From Lepisosteus oculatus (Eukaryota > Chordata > Actinopteri > Semionotiformes > Lepisosteidae), in assembly GCF_040954835.1 (NCBI RefSeq), contig NC_090711.1, positions 6,703,501 through 6,767,500 on the forward strand: 64,000 nucleotides of DNA, read 5' to 3'. Positions 13,331 through 24,602 of the stretch are shown piece after piece; position 1 is the stretch's first letter; each line of letters opens with the position of its first letter. The notes under the pieces are model-generated. The model ran no database searches, was not told where the DNA came from, and saw nothing but the letters and a program-made list of their open reading frames with translations. The translations under genes were made by a program, and so were the position numbers.

Positions 13331-15844
13331 GGAGGAGTAATTAATGCATCATCTGCACAATCTGCAAGAGCTGTGACGTTATCATAGAAGCCAGGAATGA
13401 TTCGAGTAATAAGACTTATCCCTTCAGGGCTGTAAAATGAGTAAAAGCATGTAGGTCCACTTTTACATTTCTCTGAATCAAACATGAGAGAGCCGAACGG
13501 ATGATGAAAACTCATGTACGGTAAAAAAAATAGTTTTCCCATATAATATTGATTTTTTAATATGTATTGCGTGTAGACTGCGTGAGATACTGCGCGGTTC
13601 TGTTATGCTACTTTTTGAAGGTTGTACTTACAAGATACACATAGAAAAATTGACATTGAGATGTAAAATTAAAAAGTAGTTTAATCCTAAAATATATCTG
13701 GCTTTCTGTTGCACCTCCTAAACTATATCTTCTCAATGCCAAACTACTATATATCTGGCAGTGCCAAACACATTCCTCTACATTTTTGCATAAGTAAACA
13801 GCACAGAATACGTAAATAAATGACAGAATACTAAGTAGTATAATGGGCTGGAATTTGCAAGAAAAGTAGATATTAAATTAAATTTACAGGCTTGTCGACA
13901 AAATATAAATTGCTGTAATATGAAACACTGGAAAACAGAGTCTCCAAGGGATCCCATTTAACGATTGTCCTGACATGCAACACTGTGTCTTAACGGCCGA
14001 GACCCTGGGATCAGAAAAGCTCTGAGGATCCGTTACACACTGTATGGAGAGAGCAAAATCCCAGGGCACATGCTTATTGATCTCTACCATTTCTAATTAT
14101 TTTTATTGGATTTCATCCTTGTAATAATAACATCCCAGAAAGAAAGGACCAAGCAAGAATTTCACTCAACTAAACAGAATTTCAAAATGAATTATTTTAG
14201 CTTAACTTTTACCAATAGAAAGACCTATTTAAAGAAATACAAAAGCTTTTACTCTTACATTTCAAATGGGATGTTCTTACATTTAGCACGTGGTTTTATT
14301 AGGATTTGTTGTACATTCTCATACATGGAGCACCTGATCTTATTTTTTTTCTTCCTTATATTTTTATGCAACATCCTAATATACGACCTTTATTCATTAT
14401 ATTCTTTACGTAAATGAGAGGTAAGAGGCAGGCATACTTTTTTGGAAGACACACAAGTAGTTGAGCATTCTTAATACAATTTTTTAAAATGGTCCTTGGC
14501 TTACAGAAACATGAGCAAAATAATTATATCTAATATCCTATACCCTACTTATAGTCTAGTGACATTTTATGAATATTAATTACCATATCCTGCTACCAGA
14601 ATAGGCATTGCTACAAAAGATTTCATTTGCTCATCATTGTTAATTAGAATTAGTTTGACAATGACGATAATATTTTAATTTGGAGAAAAAAAAACATTTT
14701 AAAAAAGTAGATCCCGCTCAAGACTAAAGACTTTCCAAATGTACAGAATGTGTAGTGTTATGTGTGCTGTAGTACAGAGAATTGTGCTTACAGGTATCTG
14801 TAGGAGGCTAGAAGACACTGACAGCACTTACAGGCTTCAATTGCACTTCAAGTACTGTTCTTTTCTTCGCTTTAAGTCAGGCTTTCTGAAAGCCACAAGG
14901 CAAGCATCGTTCTTTCAGACTTCTTTCCTCTCCTGACTGAGAGGCATGTGTAATCACAAAAAAAAGAAAAGCTTGGGTGATTTTTCACTGTCAGCCAAAT
15001 ACCAGCTTTACTGTTCACTTGAAGACGTCAAAAATCTTCAGCAGCAAAGCATTGGAAGGTCGGACAAGTTCGTGTAAAGATGTGTGGTTGACTCTACTCT
15101 CCAGCAGAGTCAGGTGGATATCAGTGAGAGCACCATTTTGGCAGAGGAGGGGTTAAAAGCCCAGATGAATTGTTTGTATTCTCTTCAATTACAGACAGAG
15201 AGACTGAGTGTGTGTTGGGGGATCACAGTTCGGTAGCAGCAAATTAGGCGTCAGTTCAAGGAGAAAGAAAGAGCAACGGACCATTAAGGCACTAAAGCTT
15301 AGCAGCCGAGAGAATAAAACAAGCTTACACATCTTTGAGGGGCTGACTGGTTATGAAAGATAGCAATGTTCATGAGGAGAAAAAAAATACAATCAACACT
15401 AAGCAGAATTATTCAACTGGACCTTTATTTAACCAGAAAGTCTAACTTGAAATGAAAATCTCTTTTACCTGATAAAAGTTTTGCCTGGTGGCATTGAAAA
15501 CCCATTTCCTTCTCTGTACCCACTTTAAGTGCAGCATTTAAACCTCTCCCGATAATTGCATCGATTACATTTTCAATTTTCAACGTTTTGTTGGGAATTA
15601 TGGTTAAAAATTAGCTGTACTTGTATATAAGGGTTTGTGAATCAAGAATACAAAATTCACCTTTCATATATATTGTATACACGCAGCACACATTATATCA
15701 ATAAGATAAATAATTCATTTCTTATGACTTATCTAATTTGCATCTTTTAGTTTCAGTGCATGTACAGTAAGACTGAGAAGAAAATAATTTCTTTACACAA
15801 AATGGAGTTTAAGTTCAGGAGGAAGGTTAGACACTAATCTTGCC
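13331..15844. other. intergenic DNA with nothing recognised
   Basis: AT-rich, low-complexity stretches around 13600-14700. The block 14990-15250 is somewhat more complex but carries no clear signal. Confidence 0.45.
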
Positions 15845-16089
15845 CATTGCCATTCTCCCGTGTATATGCAGTATATCCTGCACCCGGGACGTCCCTTCAT
15901 GCATGTCTCTCGGACTCCTCCTGCCACTCCCTCTACACCCTTTCAGCAGCTCCGTGGCTCATTCCTCACAATAGTTGGGGGGGGGATTCGGGCAGCCTCA
16001 TCCACACAGCGAGGCTGCCATTTCCTGAGCTTGGCAAGTAATGCCACATACCCTCTACACATTTCATCCCTCGTTCACATTCATTAGGG
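15845..16089 (+). repeat. unnamed dispersed repeat, copy 2
   Basis: Corresponds to 3330-3566: CCTCCTGCCACTCC, TACACCCTTTCAGCAGCTCC, TGGCTCATTCCT, CCTCATCCACAC, GGCAAGTAATGCC, CACATTTCATCCC and CACATTCATTA. A G9 run is at 15976. A MITE-like element follows directly. Confidence 0.55.
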
Positions 16090-16327
16090 CAGGGGTTCCC
16101 AGTCCTGGTCCTGCAGACGCACATGTCTACCAGTGTCACTGTTTTCAGATTTTAAACCTACTAGAGGCAGGCGTTTAACTATTGCATTTGCTAATCAAAA
16201 TCAAATCCCAAACTCTTAAGTCAAAAACAAATACTCGCAAACATTACAAACAAGGGGCTTATTAATTCAATCGAGGCTTCAATTAGGTATTTAAGTTGGG
16301 CTGAGCCTTCCGGACCAGGAACCCCTG
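16090..16327. mobile_element. MITE-like element with terminal inverted repeats
   Basis: The left end CAGGGGTTCCCAGTCCTGGTCC and the reversed right end CAGGGGTTCCTGGTCCGG are imperfect inverted repeats beginning CAGGGGTTCC. Length 238 bp. CAGGG ends suggest the hAT superfamily, but I see no matching 8-bp target duplication. No coding capacity. Confidence 0.6.
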
Positions 16328-16929
16328 TGTTACAGCATACCCAAACTACTGATATGGCTGTAGGAGTCTGGTGCAAATTACCCCCCAGTCTGCTGAAGCC
16401 TATACTTTCAAGGTATAGCTGGATGAATATTCTGGATCTATAAGTTACAACAAATCAAGAGTTTTGAATGCCCTTGTTTTTAGCCTTTCTTGTGTTCTTA
16501 TGTTTGTATTTTTCTTTTAAACTGAAGTCACGGTCAAAAACTGATGACTGAAAAAGGTACAATTGAGAAGTGTGAAATTAATTCAATTTGTCAGCTATTT
16601 ACAAGAACTAAATAAAAAATTACTCAGGCCCGGCAGACATTGATTAAGACAGACTGAAAGTTTATTATGTTGAAGCCATTACAAAACTATGTTGAGAGAT
16701 TATTTTCCAGTCCTCCATCTAGCAGTAATATTAAAACGGCAAATTTCAGAAGCCAAACTCTACAACTGAACTGCTCAACAACTGTGACATGTGGACAAAA
16801 GAGAGGCTAAAAACCTAACTTCTTGGTGGATTTTCTCTGGGCACATCAAGAAGTTGCACTCAAGTTGTTGAGCCAGCAGCCCCGAAAGCTGGAGCAACAC
16901 TGTGTTTGAAATGTGGGAGCACTGGTCAG

Positions 16930-17220
16930 TGCAAGGAGTTTAAATTCCAGTGAAGATGTTTTTGGCCTTGATCACTGGGCGGATCGATCTAGCTGATTCT
17001 CTCTCAGATATGTCTTATTTTATTAGTGGCTTCGGCCTTCTGCAGTCCCATTCTAGTGTGATCAATACTGCCGCTTGGACGGGCTGTATTTTTCTCACTT
17101 TTAGTGCCTTAACGCTGTTTAACCATGTCACCTGATAAACGGCGCACCCTCCTGAAACACTGATTTCCTATTGATTTCTGCCTCGCCTTGCCATCTCTTC
17201 CCTTGTCAGTCTCTCATTGT
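16930..17220. other. enhancer-like island (candidate conserved non-coding element)
   Basis: TTGATCACTGGGCGGATCGATC, TAGTGTGATCAATACTGCC and ACCTGATAAACGGC lie in complex sequence just upstream of the SINE nest. No credible frame. Confidence 0.3.
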
Positions 17221-17349
17221 TTTTATCTCTGGTTATTTCCTCGGGTCTGCCATCTTAAAGAGACAAAGTGCCAATTCCCGCTTGTCTTAGACACTGTGGC
17301 CCTTTCCTTCCCATGTTTCAGACTTGTGGGAGAAATGGCTATGACAGGA

Positions 17350-17597
17350 GGACCGGTATGGTGGTGCAGTAGTTTGCATTGCTGCCCTGTGGTGCTGGGG
17401 ACCTGGGTTCAATTCTGGACCCAGGTACTATCTGCTTGGAGTTTGTTTTACTTGTGTTTGCATGGGTTTCCTTCAGCTGCTCTGGTTTACTCCCACAGTC
17501 CAATATATTGGTACTGTAGGTTAATTTCTTGGAAAACTGGCCCAGGTGTGAGTGTGTTTGCCCTGCGATGGACTGGAATCTCGCCAGGGTGTATTCC
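17350..17597 (+). mobile_element. SINE A (tRNA-headed), 3' end cut off by another SINE
   Basis: Begins GGTGGTGCAGTAGTTTGCA, followed by GCTGCC, GGGTTCAATTCTGG (B-box-like), GGGTTTCC, CTCCCACAGTCCAA and CCTGCGATGGACTGG, the usual order of a common fish SINE. It stops at GGGTGTATTCC, where a 5S-headed SINE begins. Copies on the minus strand lie at 53941-54196 and 57585-57672. Confidence 0.75.
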
Positions 17598-18340
17598 ATG
17601 GCAACCCGCTGAAGCTAAGCAGGTGTGAGCCTGGCCAGTACCTGGATGGGAGACCTCCTGGGAAAGCTAAGGTTGTTGGAAGAGGTGTTATTAACATCAG
17701 TAGGAGCTGCCCACTTTGCGGTTTGGGTGAGTCCTAATGCCCCAGTGTAGGGACGGGGACACTATAGGTGGAGCGGTGGCACTATGGCTAGGGATCTGCG
17801 CCAGTGGCTGGAAGGTTGCCGGTTCAAATCCTGCAGCCGGCAGAGGAATCCTACCCCATTGGGCCCCTGAGCAAGGCCCTTAACCCCAACTGCTCCAGGC
17901 GCGCTGTACAATGGCAGACCCTGTGCTCTGACCCCAGGCTCTCTCCCTGTCTGTGTGTCTCATGGAGAGCAAGATGGGGTATGCGAAAAGACGAATTCCT
18001 AATGCAAGAAATTGTATAGGGCTAATAAAGTGATGTTATGTTATGTTATACTGTAAAAAGGCTCCAACCTTCAGATGAAGCATAAATCAGAGGTCCTGAC
18101 TCTGTGGTGATCAAAAATCCCAGGGCATTCTCTAAAAGAGTAGAGGGAGTAGAACAGAGTTACCCCGGCATTCATTAGCTTCATCAATCTATTCTCCCTC
18201 TCACTGTGTGGCAAACGTACTGATGCTCTAAGGCTGCTGTTGCATCATCCAGGTGGGGCTACACATTGGTGGTGAAGGGGAGTCCCCATTTTCTGTAAAG
18301 TGCTTTAAGTGTGGTGTCCAGAACAGTGCTATATAAGTGA

Positions 18341-18378
<38 letters not shown>
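17598..18378 (+). mobile_element. SINE B (5S rRNA-headed), split by a nested SINE
   Basis: The head GAAGCTAAGCAGGTGTGAGC followed by CCTGGATGGGAGACC matches the box A and box C region of 5S rRNA, the internal promoter of SINE3-type elements. The body runs to 17763, is interrupted by SINE C, resumes at about 18052 with CTGTAAAAAGGCTCCAACC, and ends TGCTATATAAGTG plus an (ATT)n run of about 35 bp to 18378. Rejoined across the insertion the flanks read naturally, CACTATA then CTGTAAAAAGG. Confidence 0.85.
17764..18051 (+). mobile_element. SINE C (tRNA-headed) nested in SINE B
   Basis: tRNA-like head with B box GGTTCAAATCC (17821-17831), then GCAGAGGAATCCTAC, CCCTTAACCCCAACTGCTCC, GTCTCATGGAGAGCAAG, and a 3' end AATAAAGTGATGTTATG with TTATG repeats. 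Other copies are at 24377-24602 (minus) and 57278-57560 (plus). Insertion into SINE B makes it younger than that element; TATA at both junctions may be a short target duplication. Confidence 0.85.
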
Positions 18379-18381
<3 letters not shown>

Positions 18382-20184
18382 TGGTAAGATAGTGATTCAT
18401 GTTGGGCAGTTTCAGTGTTTTTGTAAATCACAAAAACATCTTGGTTGGAGCTAGATTAAAAAAATGTATTGGAATTTTGTTAAGGGGGGTTGTCTTATTG
18501 AAAACAGAGGTCTGAAACAATTAAAAATTCAAAAAGGTGCTGAAAGTTTCAACAAAGTTTACAATCATGGAGATCCTTTGCCTTCTTTTATAAAAAAAAA
18601 CTAAACTGATTTCCTTCTGCTTTTTCTTGCTTTTCTAAAGTGCATAGATGAATGGCAGAGAGCCACTCTCCATGCAGGACATTAGCAGATATAAATGTAA
18701 CTCAATTATATTGTTCTCTTTATACCACAGTAAATATTTTCTAGATTACTCACTTGTCACTCCAGAGGTCTCTTTTTTCATACTTTCTGAGTACCATACT
18801 GTTCTACAGATTACAGGACACAATTATAGCTAAAGGATTTTGATACTACCTGAACATCTATAGAAAGCAGACTTTAAAACATTCTATGGCACTGAAAGAG
18901 TTTCTCTATTCCAGATACAGTTCCAAAATTTTGACAAAAGAGAATGACAACTGACTTTAATTCAATAACCTTCCAAAGTATATATGACGAAATAACACCA
19001 CAATTAACCTAAACATTAAAGTATTATATCCCTGATTATGAAGAGTGGTTTTAAAAATCATAAATGTATTGCATATATGCTAAAGAAGGGAATACAGAAA
19101 CTGGTCAAACTTTGCATTTAGCACTTTTAACTATGCACTGAAATGACACTGGAACTAACCCACATCTTTCCATTTGTGAGTCAGATGCTGTGACACATTC
19201 TATGTAAGACCTGATAAGATGCTGCAGATATCTATGTGTTAGAAGAATGAATATTAAGTAGGTCCTACCATTTCTCAACAGAGTCAAACTGCATAGAGAC
19301 TTCATCAACGAACAAATCTTTCATTGTAACACATGTACATACACGCAATTTATTTAATTAATGCGCAATTAAAATTAATTTAATGTAATACCCTTGATAT
19401 GTGCATACGGTAGATGTAGTGTGGTTTCTTCCACACACCTGTTCACTGAAGAATGTTTTGATTTCTTATTGGCATTTCAGAATCCATTTAACAAGCAGGA
19501 TCAACGGTGAAAAGTCACCATTTTGTACAGACCTTTAACATCAGCCTTCATGCTGTATGACTCAATGGATCATTGCATTATTTATACAAAATTAAACTGG
19601 TTTCTATTTCCAAACTAGAGCACAGCATCCCTTTATTATCCTGTTGTGGACGTGTTTCCAAACATTTCCTGCCTCCAGTCTTAATGTAACTGCATTCCAA
19701 ACCACAACATTGTGTGATTAAGAATTTTATATTATGAATTGTCTCTGAAATACCTGAATCAGGGGGTTAATGGATTTTTTCTTTCATCTTTGGAGTGCAC
19801 TTCACCTAAATGTTAATTCAAATAAGAGTTTACTAAGCTTTGAACTGTCCTTAATACGAACGCTTACTGTATATGTTCTCAGTCACAACATGAAGGACCA
19901 GACCATGTGCAGGTGAGAACAACCTGAGAAATAACATTAACTAAGACAGCAGTGCGCAAGTAGGTTAACACCAACTGGAAAGCTGTGGCTTTAAATTCCA
20001 GGTCAGACACTGACTATTCCTTTGCAAACGTAAATCACTTTTGATAAAAGCGTCAGCCAAGTTAATTGGTAATTATAACCTTATTGATTGCTTTTGAAAC
20101 ACTAAGTAATTTCTTGTTGCTTTGGAGAAAAACATGCGGTAATATGAATATCTTAAAAAAGCAGTAAAAGTTGCAAGTACGAGC
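18379..20184. other. intergenic DNA with nothing recognised
   Basis: AT-rich sequence after the SINE nest. No credible coding or RNA gene. Confidence 0.45.
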
Positions 20185-20300
20185 TCACTTAAATCACGCC
20201 TGAAGAAGACTCCACAGCTAGAACGTTTCTCTTCCTTTCATCATGGAATAAACCTTTACCTGTTCCTTTGCAGCCTACGTATGCTGACGCAGCTACTACT
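20185..20300 (+). mobile_element. retroelement end with CTGAAGA...GAA motif
   Basis: GCCTGAAGAAGACTCC...CTAGAACGTTTCTC, then GGAATAAACCTTTACC, GTTCCTTTGCAGCCTACG and TATGCTGACGCAGCTACTAC, is an arrangement I recognise from fish dispersed retroelements. In other copies the first motif reads CTGAAGAAGGC...GCCGAAACG. Confidence 0.4.
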
Positions 20301-20384
20301 TAAACTTGTTCCAATCTGGTGTCTTATCTCTCACACCGAAACGGAGACTGCTGCACCTTCGTGGATACCTGCAGCCACGTAGTG

Positions 20385-20445
20385 ACGTCAGCGAGAGACG
20401 CACCGCTCTGTCCTACAGCACCCTCGATGACGTCAGGTGGCGTGG
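20385..20445 (+). promoter_or_regulatory. paired CRE sites in a CpG-containing segment
   Basis: TGACGTCA occurs twice, near 20402 and 20429, in GC-rich sequence (GCAGCCACGTAGTGACGTCAG, CTCGATGACGTCAGGTGG). A donor-like GGGTGAGC follows near 20483. Possible promoter or enhancer of an unknown transcript; it may belong to the adjoining repeat. Confidence 0.35.
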
Positions 20446-21499
20446 TGGTGCACGTGGCGTGTCCAAAGACTTAGGGCACTGTGGGTGAGCAGGTCGGAGG
20501 AGTAGGTCGGCTTTTTTCCCGTTTTCCCTATTCACAAGAGCTGCTCCTTAGTCCCTCCCACCCGAAACTTTCATTTCACATCAAATAATAACAACAACAG
20601 AAAAGGTGAATAAAAAAATAATACACTGCCAAAGGTAATTATAAATCAGAATACAGTTAAATTTATTACGTACACCATCTTTCCATCTTATGAGCATTAA
20701 AAGAGGAAGTCGTTTTAGACCAATTTGTTTTGTGAGAATATCTGAAGAGTATCAGTAGCAGAGTAATTATTATTATTTTTCTATATAAAATCTTGGAGCT
20801 GTTGCTATGTGATGAGATTGTGACTATTCCAAACTTCGTTAGTATAAAATAAAAAAACACAAAAATTGACAACGCATGGCTGGTATCCACTCAACTAACA
20901 TCTTGATTTCTCCCATTTTTCAGAATAGGTAACGAGGAGTAAATACTGTACGCTTTGACATGATTTACTTATATTAGACAATCTTACAATATCATACTTT
21001 AGATACTTACTGTACCTTATGTAGAATTTAACACATGGCAACACTTTTTTTATTTTATTGGGTTTTTTTTTTGTGCAATTCTACCTTTTTATTAGGGTCC
21101 AATAAGAATGTCTCCCTGGAGTACAAGTGTTTAGGGAAGACAAAAAGGATTCATAGCTTATTTTTTAATTCACTGTGTACACTTGGATGCTACTCCTCAA
21201 TTACCGCGGTATTTTATTGGTGATTGAGTTTTAATTAAGCCTTTTCTGGACTTTGTATGAAGTTCCGTTACAGGCTTTAACTTTATGGAAGAATTGGAGT
21301 TGTCTGAAGCACGGAAAACATATCGAGGTCGATTTAATGCTTCGGTTAACACTAAGGGAATGTTAACGTTAGACTTGGTGCAGAATTAAAACCAGAGTAC
21401 TTACAGGAAAATACGAAGAAAGCCCGATTACTGTATTTTGCAAGGGCCTGTAGCCTTCAATTCTCTCTTGCTTCGCCGATTTCTGACCTGTGGAGAGTT

Positions 21500-21515
21500 G
21501 GCGCCACCTTGTGGC
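21500..21515 (-). promoter_or_regulatory. CTCF-like motif
   Basis: The minus strand reads GCCACAAGGTGGCGCC; the 15-base core has one mismatch. It sits at the edge of an enhancer-like island and is convergent with the motif at 10293. Confidence 0.5.
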
Positions 21516-22150
21516 AAGACCTCCCCATCACAAAAGGCGACACATTAATCATAGCCAGGGGAGTGTAAAATTCAATCGCCTCCTTCTATCCATTTCAGGT
21601 TGCAGTCTGAAGGCCGGCCTTGTGTGCCTGAAAAAAAGCTCCCTACACTTCATCAGGACCCCTACTTCATAACAAATGGAGTGTCTTTTTCATGGAGTTC
21701 TGCCATCAAAAAACAGCGTTCTCTCTATCCATTTAATTCCAGCTCTGGTGGAGGGGTCAGGGTGGGAGCACCTAGTAACATTGAATACCTGGTGCTTCCC
21801 AGTCACGCAGTAAACTACCTTTTAGGAATTGTTTCTCAATAAGAAATGATCAGTCCATTTATCTGAGCCAGGCGGGCTGTCTCTTTGCCCAGACCTCCAA
21901 TATTTTTCGTTTGACCTGATCAGGGCTATAAACTAGTCTGAGGCACCTTCAATTTGTCACCGGAGCAGAGAGCTTCAACAACTGATTGCATCTCCAAATG
22001 TAAAAATTCCTCCTCCTTGAATTTTTTATTTTTCGCCGCTTTCCGTTTCCTGCAGAACGTTTTTCCATCAGCGTTGAACACTTGCAAAGCATGCCGCACA
22101 ATAGCTCAGACGCACTGAACCAGGGAGCTGAAGACATTTTTATAATAATC
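21516..22150. other. enhancer-like island (candidate conserved non-coding element)
   Basis: CACATTAATCATAGCCAGGGG, AAATTCAATCGCC, CTGATTGCATCTCC and TTTTTCGCCGCTTTCCG occur across about 600 bp of complex sequence following a CTCF-like motif. Frames present are short and not protein-like. Confidence 0.35.
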
Positions 22151-22634
22151 CCAGTGAGGTTGGAAATAGCCTTTTCTAATGTTTATTGATAAGGGAATTT
22201 ATGAAGTGCTTCTCGGGTTGGTGTGTGAGATGTGAATTAAGAAAGTTGGTCAGTTTATTAAAAGTTTGGGTTCTATTTTTTGGTTCGGTTGGTCATCATA
22301 ATGAATTGTACAACACAGCTCGATGCCATTCCAAGATAATGTTACTGTAACCTTTCAAAGTCATTATTAACTACAAAAAGATATTATTGTAAAATGGCGT
22401 TGGACCCTTTGTGAATCTTTGCTTGAAAGATCGTAACCAATGACGTACAGACATTCTATACTGATATCAATAGTTATTTAAAAAAACGTGCGGTGTTCTA
22501 AGTAAGTTGATTAAAGTACAAAAGCAGAAAGAGATGAAATAGGCAAAGCATTCTATTTGTGCCAGGTAAATCAATCTATCTGAGGAGTATCTAACACCTC
22601 AACTTGTGATTCTGCCTTGTACTAATTTATTGGG

Positions 22635-22790
22635 GTGGCACATTTATCTAAGGAAACTTAGATTTTTACTAATTTATTCAGCTGGAATACTTAGGGTGAA
22701 ATCTTGTACCTTGCTGAAGGGTTGAACCCACAACCTCCCATTTTAAAGGTTTTCCAGAAATCTCACTACTGCTTCACACACTGATTGGAA
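22635..22790 (-). mobile_element. old tRNA-derived SINE fragment
   Basis: CACATTTATCTAAGGAAACTTAGA, AATTTATTCAGCTGGAATAC, ACCTTGCTGAAGGGTTGAAC and CCACAACCTCCCATTTTAAAGG, then CACTACTGCTTCACAC, is the usual reversed order of an old tRNA-derived element of fishes. Confidence 0.5.
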
Positions 22791-23699
22791 ACGTTACATT
22801 GCTTATACAGTGGAAACTTAAGCAAAGTGTTAACTCAACCACAGACTCAAATAACAACTGACACAGAGTGACATATACTGTCTATTATACTGTGGATTCA
22901 AAGGTAGTTCAATCTAACATCAGCAGTTAAGGCCCCTTAAGTTTCTTGTGCATTTCTTAAGTTCTCAGTTCTTGCCATTTATCATGTTTTAAGGCCTTAT
23001 ATCACTCTAACATGACCATAACAAATGATATTAATAAGATACACTTTAAGAACACAGTGTAACACATCCGGATGAAAGCCTGGTTTCTTTATTAAACCAC
23101 ATTTCCAGCTTGACATTAAAAACAAAGCTAATCATATTATAAAACACGTAAATGGCAAATGTTTTTCAAGAACACCTCACATGCTCTTTTAAACATTAAC
23201 CAATTGTTTTTCTTGTGAAACCTTTTGCAAACTTTGAACAAGACTAATAATGTAATAAACTTTCTCTAATGTGTAGTCAAGCTGGTTAAACTTTCTCCAA
23301 ACATAAAAACACGAAGTAAACCTTTAAAAAGGAAGAAAAGTCTTAAGACCTCTAGATTTATGTGCCCTTAATCTGTTTACATTAAGTGAAGTATTAACTA
23401 ATCCAGATGTAATGGTTAGAATATTAGTTGTTATATTACCAAATCATTAAGTGATAGGCTTGGTGACCAGTGATTTGAATTCGGTTTTTGTTTTTTAGAA
23501 CTGCTTTTACTTGTATTATGTAAAAAAAATGTTTAAAACTGGATGCAATACAGCTGTATGGAGCAACATAAGAAATGCAACCCACAGCACCGAGCCAAAA
23601 CAGATTCTGAGTTTTTTGGGGCTTAGAGAAAAACAATCCCCTCTGTTCCTCTATGAGCCTAGAATATGCCAGTGTTGGGCAGGATCTCAAACGGGATGA

Positions 23700-23990
23700 A
23701 TCAAATCTGCAAACATTCATGATTAAGATAGTTCTGCCCATCCCACTCTGCATGGCTTGTCTTGGCAGAGGTAATTGAAACACTGATCCACTCTCTCACG
23801 CGGAGTTCTCGCCTCTATTTCCCAGGGGAGCAATGAAGATGTGCTTTCCGCCGCTCAGACCGATTGGAGAGCTAAGCGAGGAAGTCAGCCCCTCTCTCTC
23901 TAACAGCCGGGAGAAGTGTATTTACATTTCCCTTCAAAGCTCCGATCGATGGGCTCGCAGTAACCCTACACCTATCACTGGAGGCACATT
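23700..23990. other. enhancer-like island (candidate conserved non-coding element)
   Basis: GAGGTAATTGAAACACTGATCC, GGGAGCAATGAAGATG, GCTCCGATCGATGGGC and GGAGAGCTAAGCGAGG form a compact raised-GC block between AT-rich flanks. Confidence 0.35.
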
Positions 23991-24376
23991 CAAAAAAAGG
24001 AAAAAAGTAGAATTCAAGAAATTTATCTTTAACCCTTGACTGTTATGACAAATAGCTGGCATTCACGTTAAGATATTCTATCTAATCAAGAATCAACAAC
24101 AACATATGTGTCATGATACCTTTCTGGAATAAATTACTGTAAAACCAGATATTTCCAGTTCTGAGCCAGAACAATTGTTGATTATTAAATACAAAGATGT
24201 GCAATATCAATATGCAGTCCGTGCAGATACAGACTATTAATGTGCACTAACATAAGACAACTGAGTTTGAGCTAGAATTTCTGAACTGCCTTGAAGAACT
24301 TATTTTTAGAAGCCTTCCAAGGGCAGAGTGAGGTGTATGAGGTGTTACTGCAATGAGACTCCTTGACATTTAGAAA

Positions 24377-24602
24377 GATAAGATAAGATCACTTTATTAG
24401 CCATATACAATTTCTTGCATTAGGAATTTGTCTTTTTTCCGCATTCCCCAGCTTGCTTTCCATGAGACACACAGATGGGGAGAGAGAAGCTTGGGGTCAG
24501 AGCGCAGGGTCTCCTGGAGCAGTTGGGGTTAAGGGCCTTGCTCAGGGGCCCAACAGAGTAGGATTCCTCTGCCAGCCACGGGATCTTTACCACTGTGTGC
24601 CA
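24377..24602 (-). mobile_element. SINE C copy lacking its B box
   Basis: Starts on the plus strand with AGATAAGATAAGATCACTTT (the reversed tail) and runs to the head near CCACTGTGTGCC. Compared with the copies at 17764 and 57278, the part holding the tRNA B box is missing between CTCTGCC and AGCCACGGGATC. Confidence 0.8.

Noticed and set aside
13225-13542. 105-codon minus frame
   Set aside because: No domain or splice evidence; partly overlaps a regulatory-like island.
17188-17628. 146-codon plus frame
   Set aside because: Runs through SINE A and into the 5S-headed SINE.
17598-17680. 5S rRNA gene
   Set aside because: Only the internal promoter part resembles 5S rRNA, and it is fused to a SINE body and tail.
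17785-17835. tRNA gene
   Set aside because: The tRNA-like head belongs to SINE C, repeated at 57278; no complete cloverleaf is expected.
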